Source of the DNA: Asterionellopsis glacialis
Taxonomy: Eukaryota > Bacillariophyta > Plagiogrammaphyceae > Rhaphoneidales > Asterionellopsidaceae
Direction: 5' to 3'
Assembly: GCA_014885115.2 (NCBI GenBank)
Contig: WKLE02005065.1
Span: 1-10,498, forward strand
DNA length: 10,498 nucleotides
The notes below the pieces were generated by a model that did no database searches, had not been told where the DNA came from, and saw only the letters and a program-made list of their open reading frames with translations. This document shows, in pieces, positions 1-8,177 of the stretch. Made by a program: the position numbers and the translations under genes. Numbering within the stretch: position 1 is the stretch's first letter; every line of letters begins with the position of its first letter.

Positions 1-262
1 TGGACACTCCTCTCATTTTTTCAAAATCACCACAGGTGACATCACTCCCCAAAATTCCCAGTAAATACATCATTTCTAAGAGAAGTGCCTTCAAATCTAC
101 GTCTCTTACATGTGAACAAGGAGAGTGCCGGTAACGGCATGTGGATTGTTACTTTGGTCGTCACGCACGACTCATCAGGGTTGGAGCGGTGGACCACGCC
201 TTGCACAGCCTGTCTTTTGGGAACCATGAGAAAGAAGATCTGAGAGAGTAAGGAAAAGAAAA
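1..262 (+). promoter_or_regulatory. 5' flank of the small gene at 263, with two short hairpins
   Basis: This is the presumed promoter and 5' leader of the following gene; no TATA box is evident. ACTCCTCTCATT at 6-17 resembles 12-mers at 3263-3274 and 3573-3584. TGCCG (126-130) pairs with CGGCA (135-139) around a GTAA loop, a GNRA-type tetraloop. GTCGT (157-161) pairs with ACGAC (167-171) around CACGC. A 34-codon upstream reading frame (ATG 139, stop 241-243) ends 19 bases before the main ATG and could lower its translation if the transcript starts upstream of it. That plus frame is open from position 40, so an unseen upstream exon cannot be excluded. The transcription start is unknown, so all of this is inference. 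Confidence 0.35.
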
Positions 263-544
263 ATGGCTCTTGCTGCCCTGGGATTACCCTCGACACATTC
301 CGCAAGTCTAGGTGAGCCACACAATCTTGTTGATCTGAGATGTCCAGAAGCTACCAAGCCACAAATGTCCGGGAAGTCACGGGAGGATATCGTTCTACTG
401 TTAAAACCTACTATAAAGAGTCAGGCACTTGTTGATAATGTTGATGCTATGGATGTATGGGATAGACTGAGCGGGATTCAATGGAAACGCCCTATATCTC
501 AAGAGCACACCGAATATCTCAAATCTGTGCTTAAAGACGAATAA
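263..544 (+). CDS. Small protein of unknown function, 93 aa
   Basis: I do not recognise this protein. The ATG at 263 lies in a good eukaryotic context (AAGAAAAATGG), is preceded by an in-frame stop at 227-229, and the frame closes with TAA at 542-544. The product is soluble-looking with no obvious membrane segment. Residues 1-20 (MALAALGLPSTHSASLGEPH) are small, Ser/Ala-rich and lack acidic residues until Glu18, so an organelle-targeting extension is possible but weak. The C-terminal half is mixed charged and hydrophobic (MDVWDRLSGIQWKRPISQEH, then a Lys/Glu/Asp tail) and looks like a short helical domain. It converges on the AIP1 gene, whose stop lies 490 bases downstream. It could also be the last exon of a longer gene if an intron ends shortly upstream. 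The start context and protein-like composition make a real gene likely, but the length is too short to be certain. Confidence 0.55.
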   Translation: MALAALGLPSTHSASLGEPHNLVDLRCPEATKPQMSGKSREDIVLLLKPTIKSQALVDNVDAMDVWDRLSGIQWKRPISQEHTEYLKSVLKDE

Positions 545-1034
545 GAATACATTAATGTTCCTTAAGGTTGGGTAAAAAGAGAAGTACATATTGAGAAACT
601 GTTTTGTCTAGGCAAAACCGTACTCAATTGAAATGCTTTCTGTAGCTATGACCAACTTCAACACTTCCACATTTTTACAAAGATGAAGTACGGTGTTTAC
701 ACGTAACTTATGACTGTTAAAATTTAGAGAAAGAATTTAGAGATACCAAATTATTTTCCTTCCAGTTTTCTTTCTTGTCTTTGACTTTTTCGTTCTCCTG
801 CAAATCATACCCTAAAGTACGAACACAACTAAGTCAGTCCCTCTATCTCAACTCCCCATTCATTTCGTTAATTCAATTCATACCCTCTAAGTGTGTGTTA
901 ACCCTGTCTTGTACCTTCCACTCTTCATGAATGACAAAAGAATGTCAGCATGACAACTTTGTGCAATAGTATTTCAAACATCACGGTGCATTGTTATTGT
1001 TTGGTGTACCATACTCTTAACGTTGTTTTTCTTT
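545..1034. other. Intergenic region between convergent genes
   Basis: This interval must hold the 3' ends of both convergent transcripts. It is AT-rich and has no convincing ORF. The only structure I see is a nested inverted repeat at 590-628, listed separately. On the minus strand an A-rich stretch follows directly after the AIP1 stop. I see no exact AATAAA on the coding strand of either gene that I would call a polyadenylation signal. Confidence 0.5.
590..628 (+). repeat. Nested inverted repeat (hairpin) downstream of the small gene
   Basis: ATTGAG (590-595) is complementary to CTCAAT (623-628). Inside it GTTTTG (601-606) is complementary to CAAAAC (613-618) around a 6-base loop, with small internal loops of 5 and 4 bases. 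The structure lies about 45 bases after the stop codon of the 93-codon gene, so it would sit in its 3' UTR. A role in 3' end formation or RNA stability is conjecture; stems of 6+6 bp can arise by chance. Confidence 0.35.
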
Positions 1035-3107
1035 TTAAAATTTCCTTTCAATATCCGCTTGAACATCCCATGTATTAAAACATGAATCAGCACCGACTGA
1101 AATAAGTTTAGATGTACTGGGTAAAAATGCAAGTCCAGATACACCACCACGATGTGTAAATTTGTAATGAATACGTTTCATCCTTTTGCTTAAATTCCAA
1201 ATAAATACTTGGTCGTCAGCACCACCAGATGCCAAGTAAGTTCCATTGTCATGCCATGATAAACATGTAATGCGTTGTGTATGGAAACACCAACGTCCTT
1301 TGCCAACCAACGTTTCTTTGCTTTTCAAATCAGTGACACATACATCACGTACATCCGCAGATGCTAATTTCGCACCATCAGGTGATAATGCCAATGCATG
1401 TATAGGCTTTAAATGGATACTTTCATACACGTCTCCTTTGACAATAGTTCTACCGTTATCTTCAACATTGTAGATATGAATTTTGCAATCATCGCCACCT
1501 ACATAAATTGTAGAATCATCTTTTGCCATACATACAGATGAAGGATTGTACGAAGAACCAAATGGATGCAATGTATCTGACACCAATGCACCAGTAGTAG
1601 CATTCGCTAGGACCAACCCTTCCACTGTCACAATAATAGTTAAGTTTGTACCTGTTGACATGGCATTAGGTTGGGCTGGAAGTTTTTGATTAGTGGTAGT
1701 AGTATCCTCATCCTGGTCCAATACAATACCTTGTGAATTTGAAATACGCAATGTATCATCCCATCCAGCTGAAAATAAATTTCCAGTGGTAGGTGATAAG
1801 GTCAAACATGATATAGCACCTTTATGCACCTTGGATGTGAGATCCAAATTTTTGGAAGTGTCATTATACGAATGGCGTTTCAAGGCACGTCCAGTTTGTA
1901 TATCCCATTGACATAGGATACCATCTGTATCCCCTGTATAGGCATATCCTCTTGATGCATCCACAGCAAATCCAGAAATAGGTGCAACGTGTCCTGTTAG
2001 TACAGAAATCAAACCTTCTTCTGGACCTCCCAAGATAGGTGGTTGTGGTAATATAGTTATTTGACCATTTAAGCTAATAGATACTGGTACGTCATCTTTT
2101 GTGAAAGTACACCCCACTTGCATTGCACCAATAGGGACTTTGGCTGTTGTTGTGGTTGTTATTTTGCTGGCTGTCTCATCGTCAACAGCATGAGCTGTTT
2201 GTACGACCTTCAACGACGTAGGTGTGACTTCCACCAATTTTATTGTCCCATCCGCAGAACATGTCATCACATACTTGTCATCAGATGACCATGAGCAGGA
2301 ATAGATTGTCCCATCATGAAGTTGCGGTAACGAGGCGATGTTGTTTAATGTTTTGCCATCATACAAATGAATAGCCTTGTCCCCGCCCACACTTACCACC
2401 ATGGTACCACTATGATTATAACGGACACAAGTTACTCCATTTTTGGTATGACAATCTTCTGATGCTGATCCATCGACAACACGTTTAAAGGGTGGTCCAG
2501 CATTAAATATTAATTTGGAATCGTCTTTCCCACCCGTGACAATTCTCATTGGACGTGAGGGTTTAAATGCGCATGTGGATGACCGTCCTCTAACATGCTG
2601 TCCTGTGGTACCTAGTTTCGTTCCAACATCCCATGCAATGACACGTGTATTTTCAGCTGCTGAAGCACTCGAACCTGATCCACCAATCTCACCTACAATC
2701 ACAATGCGTTTGGATTCAAAGTCCCAATCTAAATCGCGGATGGGACCATTCAGAGCTTGGAGCTCTAACTTAGCTAAATGTTCTTCATTGTCATATGACC
2801 ATACGCGTAATTTGCCCTTGCTGTCGCCTGAGGCAATGTAGGCACCCGACGGACTAAATTTAGCTACCGTCACAGGTGCTGTATGACCGCGATAACAAAA
2901 TGCCTGAATGGAGGGTAAAGACAAATCACGCACAACCACTAATTTGCCACTGGGATAGACTAAAAGTGATTTATCCTTGTTCAACCGTCCAGAATGTCCA
3001 TCTACTACCAGTGATTCACCACGGATAGCGGCGGGCAACGGTGGACAGGAGGTTACCAAGGGGTACGAAGGTGGAATGCATGCATTGGAAGCATCCACAG
3101 ATGCCAT
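1035..3107 (-). CDS. AIP1: Actin-interacting protein 1 (AIP1/WDR1), WD40 double beta-propeller, 690 aa
   Basis: AIP1/WDR1 binds actin filaments together with cofilin/ADF in the cytoplasm and promotes their severing and disassembly. The protein reads as WD40 blades from end to end. After an N-terminal strand (LLVYPSGKLVVVRDLSLPS, about 48-66) come GH-x-APVT near 74-79 with VW at 102-103, AWD at 158-160, LYD at 248-250, and a second propeller starting with GHVAPIS near 372. QWD at 400-402, IWN at 636-638 and TWD at 679-681 follow. The family has two seven-bladed propellers in about 600-615 aa; this copy is longer, with low-complexity insertions near residues 143-152, 305-325 (Thr run) and 465-480 (DEDTTTTNQ). 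ATG at 3107 is chosen because the open frame upstream offers only a TTG, the context is good (ATCATGG), and an in-frame TAG lies at 3138-3140. The single exon spans the whole family length with no frameshift. It is convergent with the 93-aa gene. Confidence 0.93.
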   Translation of the reverse strand: MASVDASNACIPPSYPLVTSCPPLPAAIRGESLVVDGHSGRLNKDKSLLVYPSGKLVVVRDLSLPSIQAFCYRGHTAPVTVAKFSPSGAYIASGDSKGKLRVWSYDNEEHLAKLELQALNGPIRDLDWDFESKRIVIVGEIGGSGSSASAAENTRVIAWDVGTKLGTTGQHVRGRSSTCAFKPSRPMRIVTGGKDDSKLIFNAGPPFKRVVDGSASEDCHTKNGVTCVRYNHSGTMVVSVGGDKAIHLYDGKTLNNIASLPQLHDGTIYSCSWSSDDKYVMTCSADGTIKLVEVTPTSLKVVQTAHAVDDETASKITTTTTAKVPIGAMQVGCTFTKDDVPVSISLNGQITILPQPPILGGPEEGLISVLTGHVAPISGFAVDASRGYAYTGDTDGILCQWDIQTGRALKRHSYNDTSKNLDLTSKVHKGAISCLTLSPTTGNLFSAGWDDTLRISNSQGIVLDQDEDTTTTNQKLPAQPNAMSTGTNLTIIVTVEGLVLANATTGALVSDTLHPFGSSYNPSSVCMAKDDSTIYVGGDDCKIHIYNVEDNGRTIVKGDVYESIHLKPIHALALSPDGAKLASADVRDVCVTDLKSKETLVGKGRWCFHTQRITCLSWHDNGTYLASGGADDQVFIWNLSKRMKRIHYKFTHRGGVSGLAFLPSTSKLISVGADSCFNTWDVQADIERKF

Positions 3108-3570
3108 GATTGCCAAGTGTGCTTTGCTATTTATGATCTAGGCAGTTGCCGTGAGATGCGGTGACAGTTTGATCTTCGGTGTACCTCTAAAGACTAGTCT
3201 TCTGGTCAGTCTCTAGCAAAATGAACGGTGTGTGCGACAACAAAATCTAAAATCTTGTCTCCACTCCTCTCGTTCAACCTCATTATTTTCGGTGTTTGTT
3301 TTCGCTCGTATGTGTTTGTACATTCATTCAATTTTGTTCACGTAGGACCTCCGTAGGATTTAATCTCTTTTCACTATCAGCATTTGAAAAAAATTAGCTA
3401 CATTCAAATTTATATAAGTATTCAAAATTATTTACAACCCATCATTATCAACGGCTCGATTTTGCAGTCAAACATAGTCTCAAATACCTGTACTCTTATA
3501 TTACATGAATGTACATCAAGTAATTATATTATTTAACTATGTAATGGACAAATAAAATTAATTTTTTTGT
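3108..3570 (-). promoter_or_regulatory. 5' flank and presumed promoter of AIP1
   Basis: No ORF is supported here. On the minus strand TATATAAA lies at 3409-3416, about 300 bases before the AIP1 ATG; if used, the leader would be about 270 bases. The leader region contains a perfect 12-base palindrome AAGACTAGTCTT at 3190-3201. The plus-strand 12-mer ACTCCTCTCGTT at 3263-3274 recurs in near-identical form at 6-17 and 3573-3584. Which of these matter for transcription is not decidable from one genome. Confidence 0.4.
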
Positions 3571-3720
3571 CGACTCCTCGCGTTCCTGTCCAATGTATGT
3601 ATTGTTGATTGTTGTCTGGTTCTCATGAGTTGGTGGCGTTGCATGCTCGCTCGTGCTCGAGGCGTGGGCGGTGGCGGGACATCTGGAAACTGGCTCAACA
3701 ACGTCACTATCTTGGTTCCC
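3571..3720. promoter_or_regulatory. GC-rich island, candidate promoter of an unidentified transcript
   Basis: This block is much richer in GC than its surroundings: 34 of 50 bases at 3641-3690 are G or C. It begins with ACTCCTCGCGTT (3573-3584), close to the motif in the AIP1 and small-gene flanks, and holds AACGTCAC at 3700-3707 with an ACGTCA core typical of bZIP sites. Reading frames through it lack an ATG start and run into low-complexity sequence, so I do not call a protein. It may be a shared upstream element of AIP1, or the 5' end of a rightward non-coding transcript entering the AT-rich region. Confidence 0.3.
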
Positions 3721-3756
3721 CACAAACAAAGGACAAAGGAGGAATAAAATCATATA

Positions 3757-3791
3757 CTTTCTCTCTCTCTCTGCCTCTTTTTTTCTCTTTC
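3757..3791 (+). repeat. Polypyrimidine tract with CT repeats
   Basis: There are 35 bases of C and T interrupted by a single G at 3773, including a run of six CT dinucleotides. It directly follows the GC-rich island. Such tracts occur in promoters, at transcription starts and before splice acceptors; no AG acceptor follows closely enough to decide. Confidence 0.7.
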
Positions 3792-4058
3792 AATTGCTCT
3801 TTAACTACAATTTATTCCATTACTACTAAATTAAAAGGTACAGAATTTTAAAGTCAAAAAAGCAAATATATCTAGTGCTACACCACAAGAAGCAGAAATG
3901 ACACAATGCCATAACCACAAGCATCCAAGGAGCTCAAGGAGAAAATGAGAGATGAATAGGGGGGGATTTAGGAGTTTCATCTAAGAAAGTACACCAGTAA
4001 TACGCCTACAAGAACCAGGTTTCTTCCTCTAAATATACAAGCAAAGGCCTGGAGTATC

Positions 4059-4092
4059 TTTCAAGCTTGGTGTGCTGCTATTTCAAGCTTAG
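4059..4092 (+). repeat. Short relic sharing two motifs with the MITE interior
   Basis: TTTCAAGCTTGG (4059-4070) and ATTTCAAGCTTAG (4080-4092) occur here in the same order and orientation as at 8135-8146 and 8167-8179 inside the transposon. The spacing is shorter by 11 bases. One shared 12-mer could be chance in 10 kb of AT-rich DNA; the ordered pair is less likely to be. It may be a fragment of a related element. I see no terminal repeats around it. Confidence 0.35.
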
Positions 4093-4264
4093 CCTAAGGA
4101 GCAATGGTGCTTGTTTGTGACATCAGACAGTTAAAATTTTGGTAATTAATTTGTTATAAAGAAATAAGGAGCTTTGCTTTTATAATTATTTGTACCAGCA
4201 GTAATCTCATGATGAAGTTCTTCTCAATTACAAGAAGAAGATATGGTGAGCAGAGGCAGAGCAC

Positions 4265-4298
4265 CAGGCTAGGACAGGACAGGCTAGGACAGGACAGG
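4265..4298 (+). repeat. 15-bp minisatellite, 2.3 copies
   Basis: CAGGCTAGGACAGGA is present at 4265-4279 and again without change at 4280-4294, followed by a partial CAGG at 4295-4298. Within it AGGAC units are themselves repeated. The copies are identical, so this is a recent slippage product, in contrast to the strongly diverged array further right. No function is suggested. Confidence 0.9.
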
Positions 4299-5211
4299 AA
4301 ACTTTTAGTAGTGGTGGTCTCTACCAAGGCTTTGTATTTAAGAGTTTGTGTATAAGTAATAAACAGCTATTTGAATTTATTTATTGTTATTATACTATTA
4401 GTTTACTCAAACACAACACAAAGACTTCTTGTGTACTAATGTGTACTGCTTTTACTCTTGGACTCCTCAAAAAGAAGTGAGGAGGAGGATGTGACTTATG
4501 GTATGATCCTTCTTGGATTCTGGTGTGCTATAATGGTGATTGCCATTATCATATAGTGCTTTATAAATGATAACCAGGCTACTAAAATTGCTAATTTGAT
4601 TGCAATAATTCAACATCACCTGGAGTACTAAAGAGATAAAAATATGGTAACAATTCTTCTAGTAGCATGTTAAGGGAAGTGAATAACATGTTGAACTTGT
4701 TGTATTTACCATATTGGAACCAGCAGACCACCACTATTCCAACCAAATCTCTGTAGTAGTGTGATGTTATTTAAAACATCATGGATACAAAAAGGGCATT
4801 AGTAGTGTTGTATCCAGATCATTTTTAAATTCCTAAAGGATAACAAGAGGCATTTGTCATTAAGGATCTCTTTAATAACTTGTTGTTAAAGATCATAGAG
4901 TAACAAACCAAATTGTTGTTACAAGTGCAAACAAAATTTGAAAACGCATGATTATACCTAACTGTTAAACCAATACCATTTATAAATTCACAAGGGGTAT
5001 CATGATTTAAAAAAAAACATGAACAATCATTTTATATCCATTCCTATGAAAACAAGCACTCCATGATCTTTTTGATAATGGGTTTTGTTTGTTTATCAAC
5101 CAAAAGTAATAAAAACATTGTTCCAAGTGCAAGCAAAACTGAAAGTGTTAACACAAAATCATAATTTATAAACTCACAAAGGACAAGGACAAGAAGTTAC
5201 TACCCAAAAAC

Positions 5212-5241
5212 TGTTGTGAGCAATCATGTTGTGAGCAATCA
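5212..5241 (+). repeat. 15-bp tandem duplication inside the array
   Basis: TGTTGTGAGCAATCA at 5212-5226 is repeated exactly at 5227-5241. It duplicates part of the GTGAACAATCA motif of one array unit and is a recent local slippage event. Confidence 0.9.
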
Positions 5242-5796
5242 TTTACAACCATGATACTTAGTACTAAGGATAGCATACACTTCTTGTTGATGATGTATTA
5301 TTTTAATGATACACTGAGTCAGTACTCAATCCACAAAGTTGATACAAAGCAGATACTACAACTGCAAGCAAAATTAAATCTGCCATGACTTGTAAGTGTT
5401 GAACCAATATCATCATTTTAAAAATCACAAAAGACAACAAAAACAAAAGGTACTGAACCATGAGCAATCATTTAGTACTACTACAACCATTGTTAGGGAT
5501 GACAGGCATGACTTGTTGGTTATTTGTTTAATTCAATTCTGTATTGGTTGATAAGCATTAAGTAACAAAACAATCCTAACTTTTTTTCTGGCGGTGAACC
5601 AAAAATCCTCATTGTTCATGATTTCAAAAGGGGGAAAATGAAGTTCCCCAACTGTGAAAAATCATTTACAAACATGGATGTCAAGGACAACAGGCACTGC
5701 ACACTGCTCTAATTTCAATAACATGTACATCCTGTGTTTATTGAAAACCACAAAGTATTAGGAAAAATTGAAGATCACAAAGTAGTAAGAACAAGA

Positions 5797-6000
5797 TTTT
5801 TCATAAGTGCAGACAAACAAAAAGAAGAAACTACTTTAAATGCTGATTGGTAAACCAAAAATACCATTTAGAACAATTTTTATAAGTGCAGGTAAACAAA
5901 ATAAAGAAACTAGTACTCTCAAACTGACTGCCGGCAAACCAATGAAACCAGCATTGAGAACAATTTTTACAAGGGCAGGGAAAAAATGAAGGTAAATGTT
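5797..6000 (+). repeat. Triplicated 79-87 bp module inside one array unit
   Basis: The module running from the TACAAGTGCAGG motif to the AAACCAA...CATTTAGAACAATT motif appears three times in a row. Its landmarks are ATAAGTGCAG at 5803-5812, ATAAGTGCAG at 5882-5891 and ACAAGGGCAG at 5969-5978, giving steps of 79 and 87 bp. This explains why the distance between neighbouring anchors here is 373 bp instead of about 210. The copies are partly diverged from each other. Confidence 0.75.
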
Positions 6001-7244
6001 TAACTGAGTTCATCATTTTTAAATTCATAAAAGACCAGAATGAAGTTAGTGTACCCAATTGTGAAAAAGAATTTACAACCACTGTTGAAGATAACAGGGA
6101 CTTGATCATTTTTTGTTTTCTTATCATGATCCTGTATTTGTTGAAGATCACAAAAAGTACTAAAAACAATAATTTCTACAAGTGCAGGGGAGGAAATCTA
6201 GTACTTTAACTAAATGGGGTGACAAACCCAGAATATTAAGAAATTTAAAAGAACAAGACAACAATGAAGTTACCTGGCTGTGAACAACCATTTTTACAAC
6301 TGAACTTTTAAAAAGGACACTGGGTCACACTATATCATTTGTTTTAATAATACTATCCTATGTTAGTTGTTGAAGACGACCACATCAAAGTAATAAAAAC
6401 AATAATTGTTACAAATAAAAAGAAAAACTAAAAAGAATCTACTTTTTAATTAGTAGGATGAAGTTAGGAGTACCCATTTGTGGACAAACATTTGCATCCC
6501 CCATAATTAATGTTAACAGATACTAGATTGTTTATGGTTTCAATAGCATCCTATTGTGTTCTTGAAGATCATAAAGTAATGTAAGCAAAACAATAATTTC
6601 TATAAGTATAGGAAAAGAATTCCTTTTAACTAACTGGGAAACCTAAATTTAGAAGAATATTTTCACAAAAGACAGCAATAGAGTTACCCAACTGCAAACA
6701 ATCACTCACAACTGTTCCTAAACAAAATGCCAGGTAGTACTAGATCAGTTGTTCTAATAGTATCCTGTGTCTATTGAAAATTAATAGTAAAAGGAGAATA
6801 GCTGTGAAAATTGTACTAGGAAAAATTGAAGAGGAAACTGCTTTAACTGCTGTAACTGGAAAACCAAGATCATTGAGAAATTCACAAAGGACCATAATGG
6901 TGTTACCCAACTATGAACAATCACCATTTGTGATAATCACTGTTAAGGATTCCAGCAGGTACTAAATCATTTGTTTTAATAACATTTTTTTTGTAAGCCA
7001 TAAAGTAACAAGAGAATAATTTCCACAAATGCAGGAAAAAAATGTAGATATTAATTACTTTAGCTAAGTTGTAAAGCAAGATAGTTATAAATTTTCACAA
7101 AATCCCACAATTCAGTTACAGAACTATGAACAATCATTTATCAAAAAAGAATGCTTCAGAATACCAGGTAGTACTACATCATTTGTTTTAATCATATCAT
7201 GTGCTTTACTGTCAAAGTCCACAGAGTAACAAATACAACCATTG

Positions 7245-7375
7245 TTACAAGCATAGGGGAAAATAAAGAAACTACTTTCATTTTAACTCAATGTTGCTTA
7301 AACTGGTATCATCATTTTAATTACAAATGTAGGAAAAAATTACTTTAACTAAACTGTAAAGCAAGATTTAGAAAA
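7245..7375 (+). repeat. Second internal duplication of the same module, 76 bp step
   Basis: TTACAAGCATAGGGGAAAA at 7245-7263 and TTACAAATGTAGGAAAAAA at 7321-7339 are followed by related ACTTTAACT... and AAACTG/GTAAAGCAAGAT sequences. It is the same module that is triplicated near 5797-6000, here duplicated once, and it accounts for the 278-bp anchor spacing. Confidence 0.65.
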
Positions 7376-7835
7376 ATCACAAAAGTAGATAACAATGAAG
7401 TTACCCAACTGTGATCAATTATTCTCAACCATTGTTCTAAGGATAACAGACAATTGAGGATGAGATGCTTTCATAATATCTTGCTTTTGTAGAAGATCAC
7501 AAAATAACACAAACAATAATTGTTACAAGTATAGAAACAAATGAAGTAACTAGTTTAACTAACTTTTAAACTAAGATTATTTGGAAATTCAAAAAAGAGA
7601 TAATGATGAAGTAACCCAAGTGTGGACCTTCATTGACAACTATACTTAAGATGGATACCATGTAGTGAATCATTTGTTACAATCACATCTTATTTTGTTT
7701 GTTGAAGACTCCTCCAAAGTAACAGAAATAATCAATTTGAACTGAAGAAACAACTTTAATGAAATAGTAAAAGAAGTAGTTCATCATTTCCAAATTCACA
7801 AAAGAGTAGAAGGATTTACCCAACTCTAAACAAAT

Positions 7836-7869
7836 CATTTACATCAGTACTTCATTTACATCAGTACTT
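7836..7869 (+). repeat. 17-bp tandem duplication inside the array
   Basis: CATTTACATCAGTACTT at 7836-7852 is repeated exactly at 7853-7869, just before the GGATAACAGG motif of the unit that carries the transposon. It is a recent slippage product. Confidence 0.92.
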
Positions 7870-7934
7870 AAGGATAACAGGTGCTTGATGATGTACAGTC
7901 CACTCCCATAATAAATAATGCAATTCTTAGATCA

Positions 7935-7972
7935 AGCTTGGAATTTTCATCCTAAATAAAAAATTCCAAGCT
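7935..7972. repeat. MITE internal hairpin 1
   Basis: AGCTTGGAATTTT (7935-7947) is perfectly complementary to AAAATTCCAAGCT (7960-7972) with a 12-base loop. It lies near the left end of the MITE and matches hairpin 2 in sequence and in the following TAGAAAAAT. Confidence 0.9.
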
Positions 7973-8138
7973 AGAAAAATTGTGTCCTTTTTTCTTATTT
8001 TGCATATTTTAGGGCTAGAGGGGCCGGGTGAGAAAAAACTTCAACAAGAAAACAATGGCATTTATTTTTTTTATATAAGATTAAGCTTTCACTGTGACAT
8101 CATGATTGCATCATTCAATAAGAAACATTTCTTATTTC

Positions 8139-8177
8139 AAGCTTGGAAATTTGTGAGAAATAAGAAATTTCAAGCTT
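8139..8177. repeat. MITE internal hairpin 2
   Basis: AAGCTTGGAAATTT (8139-8152) is complementary to AAATTTCAAGCTT (8165-8177) apart from one missing C. Just upstream a second palindrome, AATAAGAAA-CA-TTTCTTATT, fills 8117-8136. The two AAGCTTGG hairpins of the element are direct, diverged copies, so the MITE probably grew by internal duplication. Confidence 0.85.

Larger units (their letters stand above)
3792..4822. other. AT-rich intergenic DNA left of the array, no gene seen
   Basis: No open reading frame of useful length is present on either strand. Small structures seen are a run of seven G at 3959-3965, a short relic resembling the interior of the transposon at 4059-4092, a 15-bp minisatellite at 4265-4298, and several inverted repeats. 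The latter are ATAATGG/CCATTAT at 4530-4549, TGATGTT/AACATCA at 4762-4781 and TGGATACAA/TTGTATCCA at 4782-4816. A sequence similar to the array motif GGATAACAGG (GATAACCAGG, 4569-4578) suggests that one more decayed unit may lie left of the clear array start. Confidence 0.5.

Noticed and set aside
42..320. 92-codon minus-strand frame overlapping the leader and start of the small gene
   Set aside because: It starts at a GTG, overlaps the better plus-strand gene, and has no recognisable domain.
3108..3116. Extending AIP1 upstream to a TTG start at 3116
   Set aside because: Nuclear genes normally start at ATG; the ATG at 3107 has a good context and an in-frame stop lies only 31 bases upstream.
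3529..3851. Overlapping frames on both strands through the GC-rich island (74 and 80 codons)
   Set aside because: The plus frame starts at a TTG and runs into the CT tract. The minus frame is a Thr/Ser-rich composition with no domain. Both are explained by few stops in GC-rich DNA.
4309..4736. 12-bp inverted repeat TAGTGGTGGTCT / AGACCACCACTA that might bound a second transposon
   Set aside because: There is no target-site duplication, the match does not extend on either side, and one 12-bp inverted pair is expected by chance in a window of this size.
5831..6169. 112-codon minus-strand frame with repeated CKNCS-type motifs
   Set aside because: It lies wholly inside the tandem array. The repeated Cys/Asn/Phe motif comes from the 87-bp module duplication read in the same frame, and other array units carry stops at the same place.
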